Shown here piece after piece: positions 42,271 to 49,916 of a DNA stretch of 49,916 bases. The stretch comes from Gemmatimonadota bacterium. GTDB taxonomy: Bacteria; Gemmatimonadota; Gemmatimonadetes; Longimicrobiales; Gaopeijiaceae. Within the stretch, counting starts at the first letter, position 1. Each line of letters starts with the position of its first letter. The stretch covers positions 26,276 to 76,191 of the forward strand of contig JAPPGZ010000044.1 of assembly GCA_028874905.1 (NCBI GenBank), in the 5' to 3' direction. The notes under the pieces are model-generated. The model made no database searches. It was not told where the DNA came from and saw only the letters and a list, made by a program, of their open reading frames with translations. Made by a program: the position numbers and the translations under genes.

Positions 42271-43554
42271 ATGATCGGACTGCTTCGCGACCTCGTACTG
42301 GGACCGGGTGTTGCCGCCTACGCCGTGCGCAAGCGCATCGGAAAAGGAAGCTGGCCCACCGACCTGCACAGCCGCAGCGGCCGGCTGGCCGAGCCCCTGC
42401 GCCGGGCGCGCGGGCCACGAATCCTCGTACACGGCGTCAGCGTCGGCGAGATTCACGCCCTGGAGCCGCTGGTCGAGGCGCTGGCGGCCTCCCCGGTCGC
42501 ACCGGATGTCGTGGTCAGCGCCAGCACGGCGACCGGGTTCGAGCGGGCACGCAGGATCCACACCCCGGACCGTGAGGTCGTGCGCTTCCCGCTGGACTTC
42601 ACCTGGATGACCGCCCGCTTCCTCGACGCGGTCCGCCCGGACCTCGTCGTCCTGGCCGAACTGGAGCTGTGGCCGTCCTTCCTCGCCGCGTGCGCGCGCC
42701 GCCGCACTCCGGTCTGCGTCGTGAACGGCCGGCTTTCGGCCCGCAGCTTCCGGGGCTACCGGCGGCTGCGCGCGCTGGCCCGACCCATGTTCCGCCAGCT
42801 GGCCCTCGTGACAGCGCAGACGGCCACCTACCGGAACAGGTTCGTGGCCATGGGCGTGCCTGCAGACCGCGCCGTGGTGGGCGGCAGCCTGAAATGGGAC
42901 GCCGCGCGCACGGCTCCCGATCCCGCAGCGGCTGCCGCCCTCGCGGCCGCGCTCGGGATCGACCGTTCCAGGCCCCTGATCGTCGCAGGGTCGACGGGGC
43001 CGGGCGAGGAGGGGGCACTCCTGCGCGACCTTCCCGACGGGTGCCAGCTGCTCCTGGCGCCGCGCGACCCCGACCGCTGGGACGCCGTCGCGCGGCTGGT
43101 TCCCGGGATGCCGCGCAGGTCGCGGGCCAACGCGAGCCAGTCGCGGGCGAACACCAGCCGATCGCACGCACCGCCCCAGGTCTTCCTTCTCGACACCATC
43201 GGCGATCTGCCGGCGGCCTACTTGCTGGCAGACGCCGTGTTCGTGGGTCGCAGCCTCTCCCTCCTGGGCGGCTCCAATCCCCTGGAGGCGGCGGCACTGG
43301 GGAAGCCCGTCGTGACCGGCCCTCACCACGAGAACTTCGCCGGCGTGGTGGACGCTCTGATGCGGGAAGGCGGAATCGCGGTCTCGACCGACCCCATGGC
43401 ATCCGTCCGCCGCTGGCTGGCCGATCCCCAGGCGGCCGCCGCGGTCGTCGAAGGCGCTCGACGGGCGATGGCGCGGCATCGCGGGGCGGCGCGATCGACG
43501 GCCGACCGCGTGCTGGCCCTGCTACCAGGTGGTGAGGCTGATGCAGAAGGTTAA
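42271..43554 (+). CDS. waaA: 3-deoxy-D-manno-octulosonic acid (Kdo) transferase
   Basis: 427-residue inner-membrane-associated GT30 enzyme that transfers Kdo from CMP-Kdo to lipid A precursor. HGVSVGEIHALEPLVEAL contains the catalytic glutamate region; then come STATGFERAR, LAELELWPSFL, RLSARSFRGYRRL, and the CMP-Kdo-binding VGRSLSLLGGSNPLEAAALG and GPHHENFAGVV. The N-terminal hydrophobic anchor is short. ATG 42271 is used; the frame can be opened at a TTG 33 bases upstream. A small duplication in the linker gives SRANASQSRANTSRS near 283-297. After the TAA stop, a 10-bp palindrome AACTATAGTT (43553-43562) sits between convergent genes. Confidence 0.93.
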   Translation: MIGLLRDLVLGPGVAAYAVRKRIGKGSWPTDLHSRSGRLAEPLRRARGPRILVHGVSVGEIHALEPLVEALAASPVAPDVVVSASTATGFERARRIHTPDREVVRFPLDFTWMTARFLDAVRPDLVVLAELELWPSFLAACARRRTPVCVVNGRLSARSFRGYRRLRALARPMFRQLALVTAQTATYRNRFVAMGVPADRAVVGGSLKWDAARTAPDPAAAAALAAALGIDRSRPLIVAGSTGPGEEGALLRDLPDGCQLLLAPRDPDRWDAVARLVPGMPRRSRANASQSRANTSRSHAPPQVFLLDTIGDLPAAYLLADAVFVGRSLSLLGGSNPLEAAALGKPVVTGPHHENFAGVVDALMREGGIAVSTDPMASVRRWLADPQAAAAVVEGARRAMARHRGAARSTADRVLALLPGGEADAEG

Positions 43555-43601
43555 CTATAGTTGAACTTTCATTCCCCAAGGCCCACCTGCGCGCAACTCG
43601 C

Positions 43602-44816
43602 CTACCAGAAGAACACGGTCGCAGACAGGTAGCCCACGCGGGGCAGCGCCCCGAACTCCGAGCCCAGCGACAGATCCAGTCCGTCCAGCGACGGCCCCTC
43701 CCCGAACCCGAAGAACGCCCCCGCGCTCAAGCCCAGGCTCTCGCTCGCCGAGTACGTCAGGCCGGGGGCGAAAATGAACGAGCCGTCCCGGAGGCTGCCC
43801 AACACCAGTGAGCTGACGGAAACCAGCGGATGCAGCGGGTACGACAGCTGCAGCGCCCCCACGTCGCGCCCGAGCACCTGCATCTCGCCCTGCTCGAACG
43901 CCCGGCTCCGGGCGGCATCCAGCAACCCGTCCGGCGAGGTGGCCCCAAGGTCGTCGCGCTGGTATTCGACCACCACGTACAGGTCGCGGCCCGTCAACGG
44001 GAACGTCCGGTCCAGCCCCACAGTGCCGCGCACCACGAGCCGGTCCTCCAGGTCACGCACCGCGCCTTCCGCGCGAAGTGCCCACAGACCCACGGAACCG
44101 CTCAGGAACGCCGCCGCCCCGAAGGTGTCGTGCACGACGCCGCCCCACGCCCCCAGGTCCCATCCACCCCGGTTCGAGCTGACGCGTCCGAGCATCGTCA
44201 GCGTCTCCCGGTCACCCTGGCGCGCCGGGCGGGCCATGACCTCGAACTGCGTGAACGATCCGCGATAGTAGCGGAGCCGCACCGCATCCACCCCGGTGCG
44301 GTACTCGCGAAAGGGATCCGCCGGATCGAAGGGCGAGAAGGGGTCGGCAGGAGTGAGGATCAGCGTCGTCGCCCAAGACACCGGCTGCCGCCCGATCACC
44401 AGGTCGGCGCTGCTCCCCAGGTCGATCCGGGCGCTCAGCCGGTCCACCCGATGCCTCCACAGCAACTGCGTGCTCGACTCGATCTCGCCGCCGAGGGACA
44501 GCCAGTCCCCGCCCGATGCGGTTCCCGCCGCGGTGAAGAGCTGCGCGCCCAGCGCCCCTTCCTGCCTCAGCGTCAGCGAGTGTTCATAGGCCGCGTCCAG
44601 CCGCACCGGCCCGGCCGATCCGCGCCACATGAGCCGGAGGCGCTGGAAGTCGGTGACCCCGGCAGGCGCGAGCAAACTCTCGGCGACGCCCGTGAACACG
44701 TTCAGGTAGTACCCCGAGAGCCCCGGTTGCTGGGATGCCGCACCACGCGGCACCAGGGTCGCCAGCAACGGCACCGCAAGAACCGCGCGACCCAGCCGCC
44801 AGGAGCTACGCGGCAT
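43602..44816 (-). CDS. Outer-membrane beta-barrel protein in a Lol-like ABC operon
   Basis: About 404 residues with a signal peptide (RAVLAVPLLATLVPRGAASQ) and alternating amphipathic strands throughout, ending in aromatic residues (SATVFFW), the usual barrel-assembly signal. No named family is recognised; the LRLMWRGSAGPVRLDAAYEHSL and WDLGAWGGVVHD strands resemble porin-like barrels. The start at ATG 44816 overlaps the end of the ABC ATPase gene by eleven bases, so it is the last gene of a five-gene operon. Its context suggests an outer-membrane exit or acceptor for whatever the ABC complex extracts. Confidence 0.75.
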   Translation of the reverse strand: MPRSSWRLGRAVLAVPLLATLVPRGAASQQPGLSGYYLNVFTGVAESLLAPAGVTDFQRLRLMWRGSAGPVRLDAAYEHSLTLRQEGALGAQLFTAAGTASGGDWLSLGGEIESSTQLLWRHRVDRLSARIDLGSSADLVIGRQPVSWATTLILTPADPFSPFDPADPFREYRTGVDAVRLRYYRGSFTQFEVMARPARQGDRETLTMLGRVSSNRGGWDLGAWGGVVHDTFGAAAFLSGSVGLWALRAEGAVRDLEDRLVVRGTVGLDRTFPLTGRDLYVVVEYQRDDLGATSPDGLLDAARSRAFEQGEMQVLGRDVGALQLSYPLHPLVSVSSLVLGSLRDGSFIFAPGLTYSASESLGLSAGAFFGFGEGPSLDGLDLSLGSEFGALPRVGYLSATVFFW

Positions 44817-45507
44817 CACCGGACACGGTCTCTTCAGCGACACGCCCGTCCACCAGCCGGATCAGCCGACTCGCCCGCTCCATGACCCGGGGGTCGTGCG
44901 TCGAGAACACGAACGTCGTCCCGTTGTCACGATTCAGCTGCTCCATGACGTCGAGCAGCGCGTCCGCCGTCGCCGAGTCGAGGTTCGCCGTCGGTTCATC
45001 GGCGAGCACGAGCGCGGGTTCGCCGAGCACCGCCCGCGCCACCGCCACGCGCTGCTGCTGGCCCCCCGACAGCTTCGGCGGACGTCGGTCCTCGATGCCC
45101 TCCAGGCCGATTTGACGGAACAGACGCCGCACCCGCCGCCGGCGCTCCGCCGGGGACACGCCTTGCAGCAACAGGGTGAACTCCGCGTTTTCCAGCGCCG
45201 TGAGCACCGGAAGAAGGTTGTAGGATTGAAAGACAAATCCGATCCGCGAAAGCCGTACTTGCGCCAGGGCCTTGTCCGGAAGCGCCGAAATCTCGCGGCC
45301 TTCGATCCACACTTTCCCCCGTGTAGGGCGGGTCAGTCCTCCCAGCAGGTTGAGCACGGTGGTCTTCCCGGACCCCGAAGGCCCCGCCATCACCACGAAT
45401 TCACCCGGCGCGACCACGAGGTCGACACCCCGCACCGCCTCGACCGGACGGGGGTCCTGCGGATAGATCTTCCAGAGGTCCTCGGTGCGGACCGCGTGCT
45501 CGTTCAT
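44806..45507 (-). CDS. ABC transporter ATP-binding protein (LolD/MacB-like)
   Basis: 233-residue cytosolic ATPase of the LolD/FtsE/MacB class. Walker A GPSGSGKTT is at about residues 38-46, with Q-loop FVFQSYNLLPVLTALENAEF (first 20 residues only), signature KLSGGQQQRVAVARAVL and Walker B LVLADEPTANLDS. The start follows the stop of the permease gene with no gap. With the two FtsX-type permeases it would form a mechanotransmitter that pulls lipoproteins or periplasmic substrates rather than a classical pump. Confidence 0.93.
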   Translation of the reverse strand: MNEHAVRTEDLWKIYPQDPRPVEAVRGVDLVVAPGEFVVMAGPSGSGKTTVLNLLGGLTRPTRGKVWIEGREISALPDKALAQVRLSRIGFVFQSYNLLPVLTALENAEFTLLLQGVSPAERRRRVRRLFRQIGLEGIEDRRPPKLSGGQQQRVAVARAVLGEPALVLADEPTANLDSATADALLDVMEQLNRDNGTTFVFSTHDPRVMERASRLIRLVDGRVAEETVSGDAA

Positions 45508-46761
45508 CTATTCCACCTTAACTGATTCGGCCGGGTCCAGACGGGCCGCCTGCCACGCCGGGTACAGCGACGCGGACAGCCCGATCGCCGTGGTCAGCAC
45601 CACGCTCTGGACCAGGTGCCTGAGTTCGATTGCCGGTTGCATGACAGGATTGAAGACGATGCCCCCGAAGGTGATGTCGGCCGGCATCAACTCCGTAAGG
45701 TCCAGTCCGTTGCGGAAGAAGACCCATACCAGCGCGAATCCGAGCGCCACTCCCACGAGCCCACTCGCGAGCGTCAGCAGGACGCCCTCGACGAAGACCA
45801 CGAGCCCCGTCTCCGCCCCACTCAGGCCGAGGGCGCGCAGCAGGCCCAGTTCACGCTTGCGGTGCAGCACGGATATGAAGACGGCGTTGAGGATCGCCAG
45901 GGTCACGATGGCGAAGAGGATGAGGTGGAAGACCCAGTCCCCCGCATCGTCGATCTTAACCGCGGAGTAGAGCTCGCGGGCGGTCTCCGGCCACCCGACC
46001 ACCTCGATCCCGGAGCCCTCCAGCGTGGCCCGCGCCTCCGCCAGCACGGGATCTGTGAGCGTGGAATGCGGCAGGACCATGGAGACGCTCGTGGCACCCT
46101 CCACTCCGAGCCAGCTCCGCGCGACCGCAAGCGGTATGTGGACCAGGGCCTCGTCCAGTTCGTCGAGTCCGGTGCGGTACGTTCCCGCGACGCGGACGAG
46201 CTGGCCCGCGATGTCGCCGGACGCAGCCTGCGCGGTCAGAACCATTCGCGATCCGGTGCGCAGGCCGAGCCTCGCGGCCATCCCCGCCCCGATGAACGCG
46301 TGCAGACGGTCGCCCTCCTGCAGGTAGTGTCCATCGGCCGGTTCCGCGCCCAGCTCGGAGAACGCGAGTTCCGAGGCGGGATCGACACCCACGATCAGCG
46401 CCGGCAACGCGCCGTCGGCCGACGATGCGAGCCCGCGCGTCGCAACCCGCACGGTCGTGACCGACGGCCCGGTCAAGGGGGCCAGGGCGGCAGCCCCCAG
46501 CGAAGCCTCGACCTGCCCGGCGCTCAGGCGGTCGCTCAGGCTCTCGCTGTCACGGTAGCCCGGTGCATTGAACGAGACGTGACCCGACGCGAGCCTTACG
46601 CCCGAGTCGATCCAGTCCTCGTGCGCGCCGTCCGCAAGGGTGCGGGAGAGGATGAGCAGGGCGAGCCCCACGGTCATCGCGGCCGCGGTCAGCGCGCTCC
46701 GCCGCATTTCGCGCCCCAGGTTGCGCAGAGCGAGCCAGAACAGCGTGGGGAAGCGGATCAT
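45508..46761 (-). CDS. FtsX-type ABC permease (LolE/MacB-like)
   Basis: 417 residues. An N-terminal membrane helix (SALTAAAMTVGLALLILSRT) is followed by a large periplasmic domain of about 230 residues and three C-terminal helices (FHLILFAIVTLAILNAVF; LVVFVEGVLLTLASGLVGVA; VVLTTAIGLSASLYPAWQA). This four-helix layout is the MacB/LolCE architecture. The segment VFISVLHRKRELGLLRALG is the conserved coupling region that contacts the ATPase. It overlaps the preceding permease gene by four bases (ATGA) and abuts the ATPase gene. It is paired with a second, divergent copy, as in LolC/LolE. Confidence 0.9.
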   Translation of the reverse strand: MIRFPTLFWLALRNLGREMRRSALTAAAMTVGLALLILSRTLADGAHEDWIDSGVRLASGHVSFNAPGYRDSESLSDRLSAGQVEASLGAAALAPLTGPSVTTVRVATRGLASSADGALPALIVGVDPASELAFSELGAEPADGHYLQEGDRLHAFIGAGMAARLGLRTGSRMVLTAQAASGDIAGQLVRVAGTYRTGLDELDEALVHIPLAVARSWLGVEGATSVSMVLPHSTLTDPVLAEARATLEGSGIEVVGWPETARELYSAVKIDDAGDWVFHLILFAIVTLAILNAVFISVLHRKRELGLLRALGLSGAETGLVVFVEGVLLTLASGLVGVALGFALVWVFFRNGLDLTELMPADITFGGIVFNPVMQPAIELRHLVQSVVLTTAIGLSASLYPAWQAARLDPAESVKVE

Positions 46762-48020
46762 CGGTCAGCGAGCACGTCGGCGGGAGGCAGGCGCGCCACC
46801 CGCCAGGCCGGGAGAAGCGCCGAGACGATGCCCGTGCCCAGAAGCGCCACGGCGCTCACCAGCGGTTCCACGAACGAGTATTCGACGGTCAGCAGGGGCC
46901 GGATCGCAGACCCCATGAACGAGTAGGTGCCGATGAAGAAGCTCAGATCGATCGGATTCGCGTGGACGTGGGCCAGGAGGGGGAACGCCAGGGCCGCCCC
47001 CGCCGCCAGCGCAACCACGCCGAGGAGAAGGCCCTCGTAGACGACGATCCGTCCCAGAGCGCCGCCCGATGTCCCGAGCGCCCGTGCAACGGCGAACTCC
47101 CGGCGGCGCTCGAAGGTCGCCAGGAGCATCGTGTTGGCGACGCCGAAGACCGCCATGCCGAAGATGATGAACGCGACGATCGAGTTCATCGCGCTGGCAA
47201 GACTCACCACGAAGTAGAGCTGTCCGAGAAACACCGACCACGGCTCGGTGACCAGGTCCGGCGACAGCCCCGCGACGGCGCCGGCGACGCTCTCCGCCAC
47301 GGGGTCGGCGTCGCGGACGCGGTCCACCGAAATCGCCACCTCATGGATCCGGCCTTGACTCATTGCCAGAAAATCCTGCAGCGTGCCCAGTTCGAGCAGC
47401 GCGTAGCTGTCGTCGAAGCCGCCAAGGCCCAGGCGATAGATCCCCGACACGGTGAAGAGGTCATTGCCCGTCGACCCGTCGGCAGCCGGGGCCACGAGCA
47501 CCGCCTCGTCACCCACCGCGACGCCGATCTTCCCGGCCAGTGCGGCCCCCACCGCCACCTCACCCGGCCCCGGCATCCGTCCCTCCACGAAGACGCTCGC
47601 GAAACGGCTGACGCGCCGCTCGAGCTCCGGATCCACGCCCATGAGCACGGCTCCTACCGTCTCGTCGCCGGAGCTGACCAGCCCACCCCCGTAGAGGCGC
47701 GGCGCGACCCCGGCCACGCCCTCCTGCGCTGCCGCGGCGGCCACCAGCGCGCTCACATCCAGCCCTTCGCGGCCCCCCATCGTGTCATGGATGCTGCGCT
47801 CGGGACGATACCGCTCGGCGTGGATCTGGATCTGTCCCGTCACCACTTCGGTGCCGTTGGAGACCATCTCCTCCATCATGCCGTTCATGAAGCCCATCAT
47901 GAGCACCGCGGCGACGAAGCCGAAGGAGAGCGCGGACGCGGTCAGGGCCGTGCGGCGGCGGTTGCGCCACAGGTTCCGCCACGCCATCCGCCACCAGATG
48001 TCCCGGGTGCTGCGGTTCAC
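46758..48020 (-). CDS. FtsX-type ABC permease, second copy (LolC/MacB-like)
   Basis: About 420 residues with the same layout as its neighbour: an N-terminal helix (LTASALSFGFVAAVLMMGFM), a periplasmic domain and three C-terminal helices, with the coupling segment LLATFERRREFAVARALGTS. The C-terminus LLPAWRVARLPPADVL is typical. The start is uncertain. GTG 48020 (V-N-R-S-T-R-D-I-W-W) is the most family-like, but its ribosome site is poor; an ATG at 48131 would overlap the LolA-like gene by 44 bases. The two permeases probably form a heterodimer. Confidence 0.87.
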   Translation of the reverse strand: MNRSTRDIWWRMAWRNLWRNRRRTALTASALSFGFVAAVLMMGFMNGMMEEMVSNGTEVVTGQIQIHAERYRPERSIHDTMGGREGLDVSALVAAAAAQEGVAGVAPRLYGGGLVSSGDETVGAVLMGVDPELERRVSRFASVFVEGRMPGPGEVAVGAALAGKIGVAVGDEAVLVAPAADGSTGNDLFTVSGIYRLGLGGFDDSYALLELGTLQDFLAMSQGRIHEVAISVDRVRDADPVAESVAGAVAGLSPDLVTEPWSVFLGQLYFVVSLASAMNSIVAFIIFGMAVFGVANTMLLATFERRREFAVARALGTSGGALGRIVVYEGLLLGVVALAAGAALAFPLLAHVHANPIDLSFFIGTYSFMGSAIRPLLTVEYSFVEPLVSAVALLGTGIVSALLPAWRVARLPPADVLADR

Positions 48021-48087
48021 GGCGGCCCGACCCCGCCCACCCTCGCGCCACCCCCGCCACAACCGCGGCAGGAGGCCGCCCCGCCCG

Positions 48088-48864
48088 TCATTGCCGCGCG
48101 CGCAGGTTACGGAGGCTGAAGAAGTCTTCATCGAGACCGACATCGAACTCGATCCCGACGTAGGTGATCACCGTGCGCTCCTCGCCGTCAGCGGGCTCGA
48201 TCACGATTCGCGTGGGAACGGTTCGTCCGCCCATGGCCCGGATGTCGGAAAAGGTCATCGTACGGGCCAGGGTACCGTCCTCGTCGTAGTAGTGCGTCCA
48301 AAGGGGCATGCGGTCGCGCTTGCGGATCCGCTGTTCGATCCTGCCCCAGATCACCGGCGCCTCGGGTCTGGGCGTCATCGTGAACTCCCAGACATCCTCG
48401 CCGTCCCGGTCGCCCTCGTAGGAGATGACGATGTCGTAGTCGTTGATGAGCCGGCTCTCCTTGACCAGGTCGTCGTTCGTCACGTGCGAACCCATCCAGG
48501 AGCCCAGCATCATTGAGGGCGGAATCTTGATCGTGCGATCCGCCCGCGGCAGGTAGTTCCAGACCTCGTTTTTGACCTTGAGGGTGGCGGTGCCCGCCTC
48601 GCGTGCCGGGCTCTCCACCCGGATCAGCGAGTACTCCGTACCCAGCGACCAGACCTGCATCTCCAGCGAACGCGACCAGTGCTCGGTGTCGATCTCCATG
48701 CGCATGCTGCCGGCGCTCGACGCGCCCTGCATCATCCGGTCGACGTCGTCTATGATCGCCAGGATCTCGGGTGAGGTCTGTGCAGCCACTGGCCCGGTCG
48801 CCGGCACGGCGCCCGTCGCAAGTACGGCGCCCGAAAGGATGAACAGGATCGCTGCCTTCTTCAT
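48088..48864 (-). CDS. Outer-membrane lipoprotein-sorting protein (LolA/LolB-like fold)
   Basis: 258 residues. A signal peptide (KKAAILFILSGAVLATGAVP) precedes a half-barrel domain of the 'outer membrane lipoprotein-sorting protein' family: IDDVDRMMQGASSAGSM, then YSLIRVESPAREAGTATLKV, NYLPRADRTIKIPPSMMLGS and the C-terminal VGIEFDVGLDEDFFSLRNLR. Such proteins carry lipid-modified cargo across the periplasm. ATG 48864 has GAGGAGG five bases upstream. It is the first gene of the operon and so would deliver to or accept from the FtsX-type ABC complex encoded behind it. The family is usually found next to such permeases. Confidence 0.88.
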   Translation of the reverse strand: MKKAAILFILSGAVLATGAVPATGPVAAQTSPEILAIIDDVDRMMQGASSAGSMRMEIDTEHWSRSLEMQVWSLGTEYSLIRVESPAREAGTATLKVKNEVWNYLPRADRTIKIPPSMMLGSWMGSHVTNDDLVKESRLINDYDIVISYEGDRDGEDVWEFTMTPRPEAPVIWGRIEQRIRKRDRMPLWTHYYDEDGTLARTMTFSDIRAMGGRTVPTRIVIEPADGEERTVITYVGIEFDVGLDEDFFSLRNLRARQ

Positions 48865-49043
48865 ATCTGCCTCCTCAAACCCCGTAATCAACCCCCCTAA
48901 ACTGGCCCCTGTGCGCCGAAAACACTATTGTGCCGCGCTGTCGGGAACCAGCCCGGCGGGTCGAAGAAGGGGGGACGAGGGGTCGTGGCGATGCCCGGCA
49001 GTTGCCCGCCCATCGATGACATTCTCTGAAAAGGAGTGCGATC

Positions 49044-49604
49044 ATGGTTACGATTACGGCCCTCTGGGCCCCGATCCTTCTCTCTGCGGTGGTCGTCTTT
49101 GTGGTAAGCGCCATGGTCTGGATGGTCATGCCGCACCACAAGAACGACTTCGCCCAGGCCGACGACGAGGACGGCCTTATGGACGCAGTGCGCAACGGCA
49201 CGGGCGGCCCCGGCATGTACATGTTCCCGCACGCGCCGGACAGCGAGATGAACAGCGAAGCCTACCAGGAGCGGCTGAAGGCCGGCCCGGTCGGCATCCT
49301 GCGTGTCCGGGATCCGCAGAGCGTCATTGACATGAAGCCGGCCATGGCCAAGTCGGTCCTGCTTTACCTGGTGGTCGGCGTATTCGTCGCCTACCTGGCG
49401 TCGGTCACGCTCGATCCGGGCGCATCCTACCTGTCGGTCTTCCAGGTCACGGGTACCGCGGCGTTCATGGCCTACGGCTTTATCGGCTACCAGGAGGCCA
49501 TCTGGTTCGGACTGCCGGGCTCCGTCGCGTTCAAGCACAGCATCGACGGCCTTGCCTACGCGCTCCTCACGGCCGGCATCTTCGGCTGGCTGTGGCCCGC
49601 CTGA
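49044..49604 (+). CDS. Small inner-membrane protein of unknown function
   Basis: 186 residues. An N-terminal helix (LWAPILLSAVVVFVVSAMVW) is followed by a soluble segment of about 80 residues with MYMFPHAPDSEMNSEAY and VGILRVRDPQ, then three further helices (SVLLYLVVGVFVAYLASV; VTGTAAFMAYGFIGYQEAIW; DGLAYALLTAGIFGWLW). I have seen this arrangement in conserved hypothetical proteins of Gemmatimonadota and Acidobacteriota but know no function. AAAGGAG lies nine bases before the ATG. It is the first gene after a 179-base divergent gap from the LolA-like gene, and 74 bases upstream of the OsmC-like gene, possibly one transcript. Confidence 0.8.
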   Translation: MVTITALWAPILLSAVVVFVVSAMVWMVMPHHKNDFAQADDEDGLMDAVRNGTGGPGMYMFPHAPDSEMNSEAYQERLKAGPVGILRVRDPQSVIDMKPAMAKSVLLYLVVGVFVAYLASVTLDPGASYLSVFQVTGTAAFMAYGFIGYQEAIWFGLPGSVAFKHSIDGLAYALLTAGIFGWLWPA

Positions 49605-49678
49605 GGACCACCGGAGCTCCCCGGGGCCCTCACCGGGCCTTCATCCATTTCAACCTGCACCGCAGGAGCCCCCACCAC

Positions 49679-49916
49679 ATGAGCGACATCGTCTACGAAG
49701 CCGACATCAGGATCGAGCGTGTACGCGGTCCGGAACGGCTTGCATACATCCCCGCCCACGAGGGTGCCGTCGAGTTCGGCGTGCACGGAGCAATCGCCGA
49801 GCACTACGGCGTCCGCCCGCGCACCGAGACCTCCACCACCCTCGACTACGTGATCGCCGCAACCGGCGGCTGACTCGTCGGCACCTTCGGAGGCGTGCTG
49901 GAGGCACGCGGGATCG
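49679..49916 (+). CDS. OsmC-like protein with probable selenocysteine at an in-frame TGA (partial at window end)
   Basis: From ATG 49679 (AGGAG ten bases upstream) the frame reads VEFGVHGAIAEHYGV and TTLDYVIAATGG, the N-terminal part of an OsmC/Ohr-like peroxide- or thiol-handling protein. It then meets TGA at 49871-49873. The same frame continues LVGTFGGVLEARGI, exactly what follows the conserved cysteine in this subfamily (AAxGG-C-L-x-GTFG), so the TGA replaces that cysteine. A hairpin with a UGGAG loop follows at SECIS-like distance. I infer selenocysteine insertion. A premature stop by mutation from TGC or TGT is the alternative. The gene continues past the window, so the C-terminal half is unseen. 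Confidence 0.65.
49893..49909 (+). promoter_or_regulatory. Candidate bacterial SECIS hairpin
   Basis: GCGTGC (49893-49898) pairs perfectly with GCACGC (49904-49909) around a five-base loop, UGGAG. The stem starts 19 bases after the TGA and the loop 25 bases after it. Known bacterial SECIS elements have a 4-16 bp upper stem and a G among the first two loop bases, with the apical loop 16-37 bases from the UGA, so all three criteria are met. Confidence 0.55.

Noticed and set aside
43118..43170. Tandem repeat in waaA as a mobile or regulatory repeat
   Set aside because: It is an in-frame imperfect duplication of a few codons (SRANASQSRANTSRS) in a surface linker, consistent with local slippage.
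43553..43562. Palindrome AACTATAGTT as a terminator
   Set aside because: It is only 10 bases, A/T-rich and without a loop or T-tract; it may be a chance palindrome or a small protein-binding site between convergent genes.

Overview
The window reads as a chromosomal segment of a high-GC, Gram-negative bacterium. Two TonB-dependent receptors, a Kdo transferase (waaA), a GT9 heptosyltransferase-type enzyme, lipoproteins and outer-membrane barrels require an LPS-bearing double membrane. The mix of carboxypeptidase-regulatory-domain TonB receptors, a HExxHxxGxxH metalloprotease of the DUF5117 type, GldA/F/G-type ABC genes and Tat-exported enzymes fits Gemmatimonadota best. That placement is an inference from gene content; no rRNA or tRNA gene is present to confirm it.

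Layout. 1-90 is a cytosine-rich low-complexity tract at the sequence end. 154-2925 (minus) is a TonB receptor, and opposite it a sigma70-like promoter drives an ABC ATPase / fused GldF-GldG permease / DUF4340 operon (3267-7532), followed by a GMC oxidoreductase with its gluconate-dehydrogenase-subunit-3-like partner (7564-10151). A decayed Fic C-terminus and a Sel1-repeat lipoprotein follow. 11019-18811 (minus) is a compact DNA-end-processing operon, nurA-herA-sbcD-sbcC, with a small membrane protein gene behind it. 18980-23019 (minus) is a Tat-exported PLP aminotransferase coupled to a second TonB receptor, preceded by a ladder of 10-bp repeats. 23302-28058 (minus) holds a DinB-like lipoprotein, a reductive-dehalogenase-like iron-sulfur protein, an ABC exporter and a TPR lipoprotein gene broken by an in-frame TAA. 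28325-32525 (minus) is a lipoprotein / histidine kinase / sigma54-activator operon with 4-base overlaps. 32572-34504 has a sulfurtransferase, then a small lipoprotein gene sandwiched between two full copies of a 172-bp terminal-inverted-repeat element (a third, deleted copy sits at 27150). Next come HU, an alcohol dehydrogenase and a large metalloprotease. 38846-43554 is envelope sugar biosynthesis (PLP enzyme, GT4, GT9, divergent waaA). 43602-48864 (minus) is a five-gene LolA-like / FtsX-type ABC / outer-membrane barrel operon. The last genes (49044 onward, plus) are a small membrane protein and an OsmC-like protein.

The most striking observation is at the extreme right end. The OsmC-like reading frame (from 49679) meets a TGA at 49871 exactly where family members are expected to carry a conserved cysteine. 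The reading frame continues in perfect family register beyond it, and a 6-bp stem with a UGGAG loop lies at the spacing expected of a bacterial SECIS element. This is probably a selenocysteine protein, cut off by the end of the window.

Other points worth attention are the archaeal-style HerA/NurA/Mre11/Rad50 operon whose HerA has a non-canonical P-loop, the MITE-like element that supplies start and stop codons to its neighbours, and the helically phased repeat ladder upstream of the aminotransferase/TonB-receptor pair.
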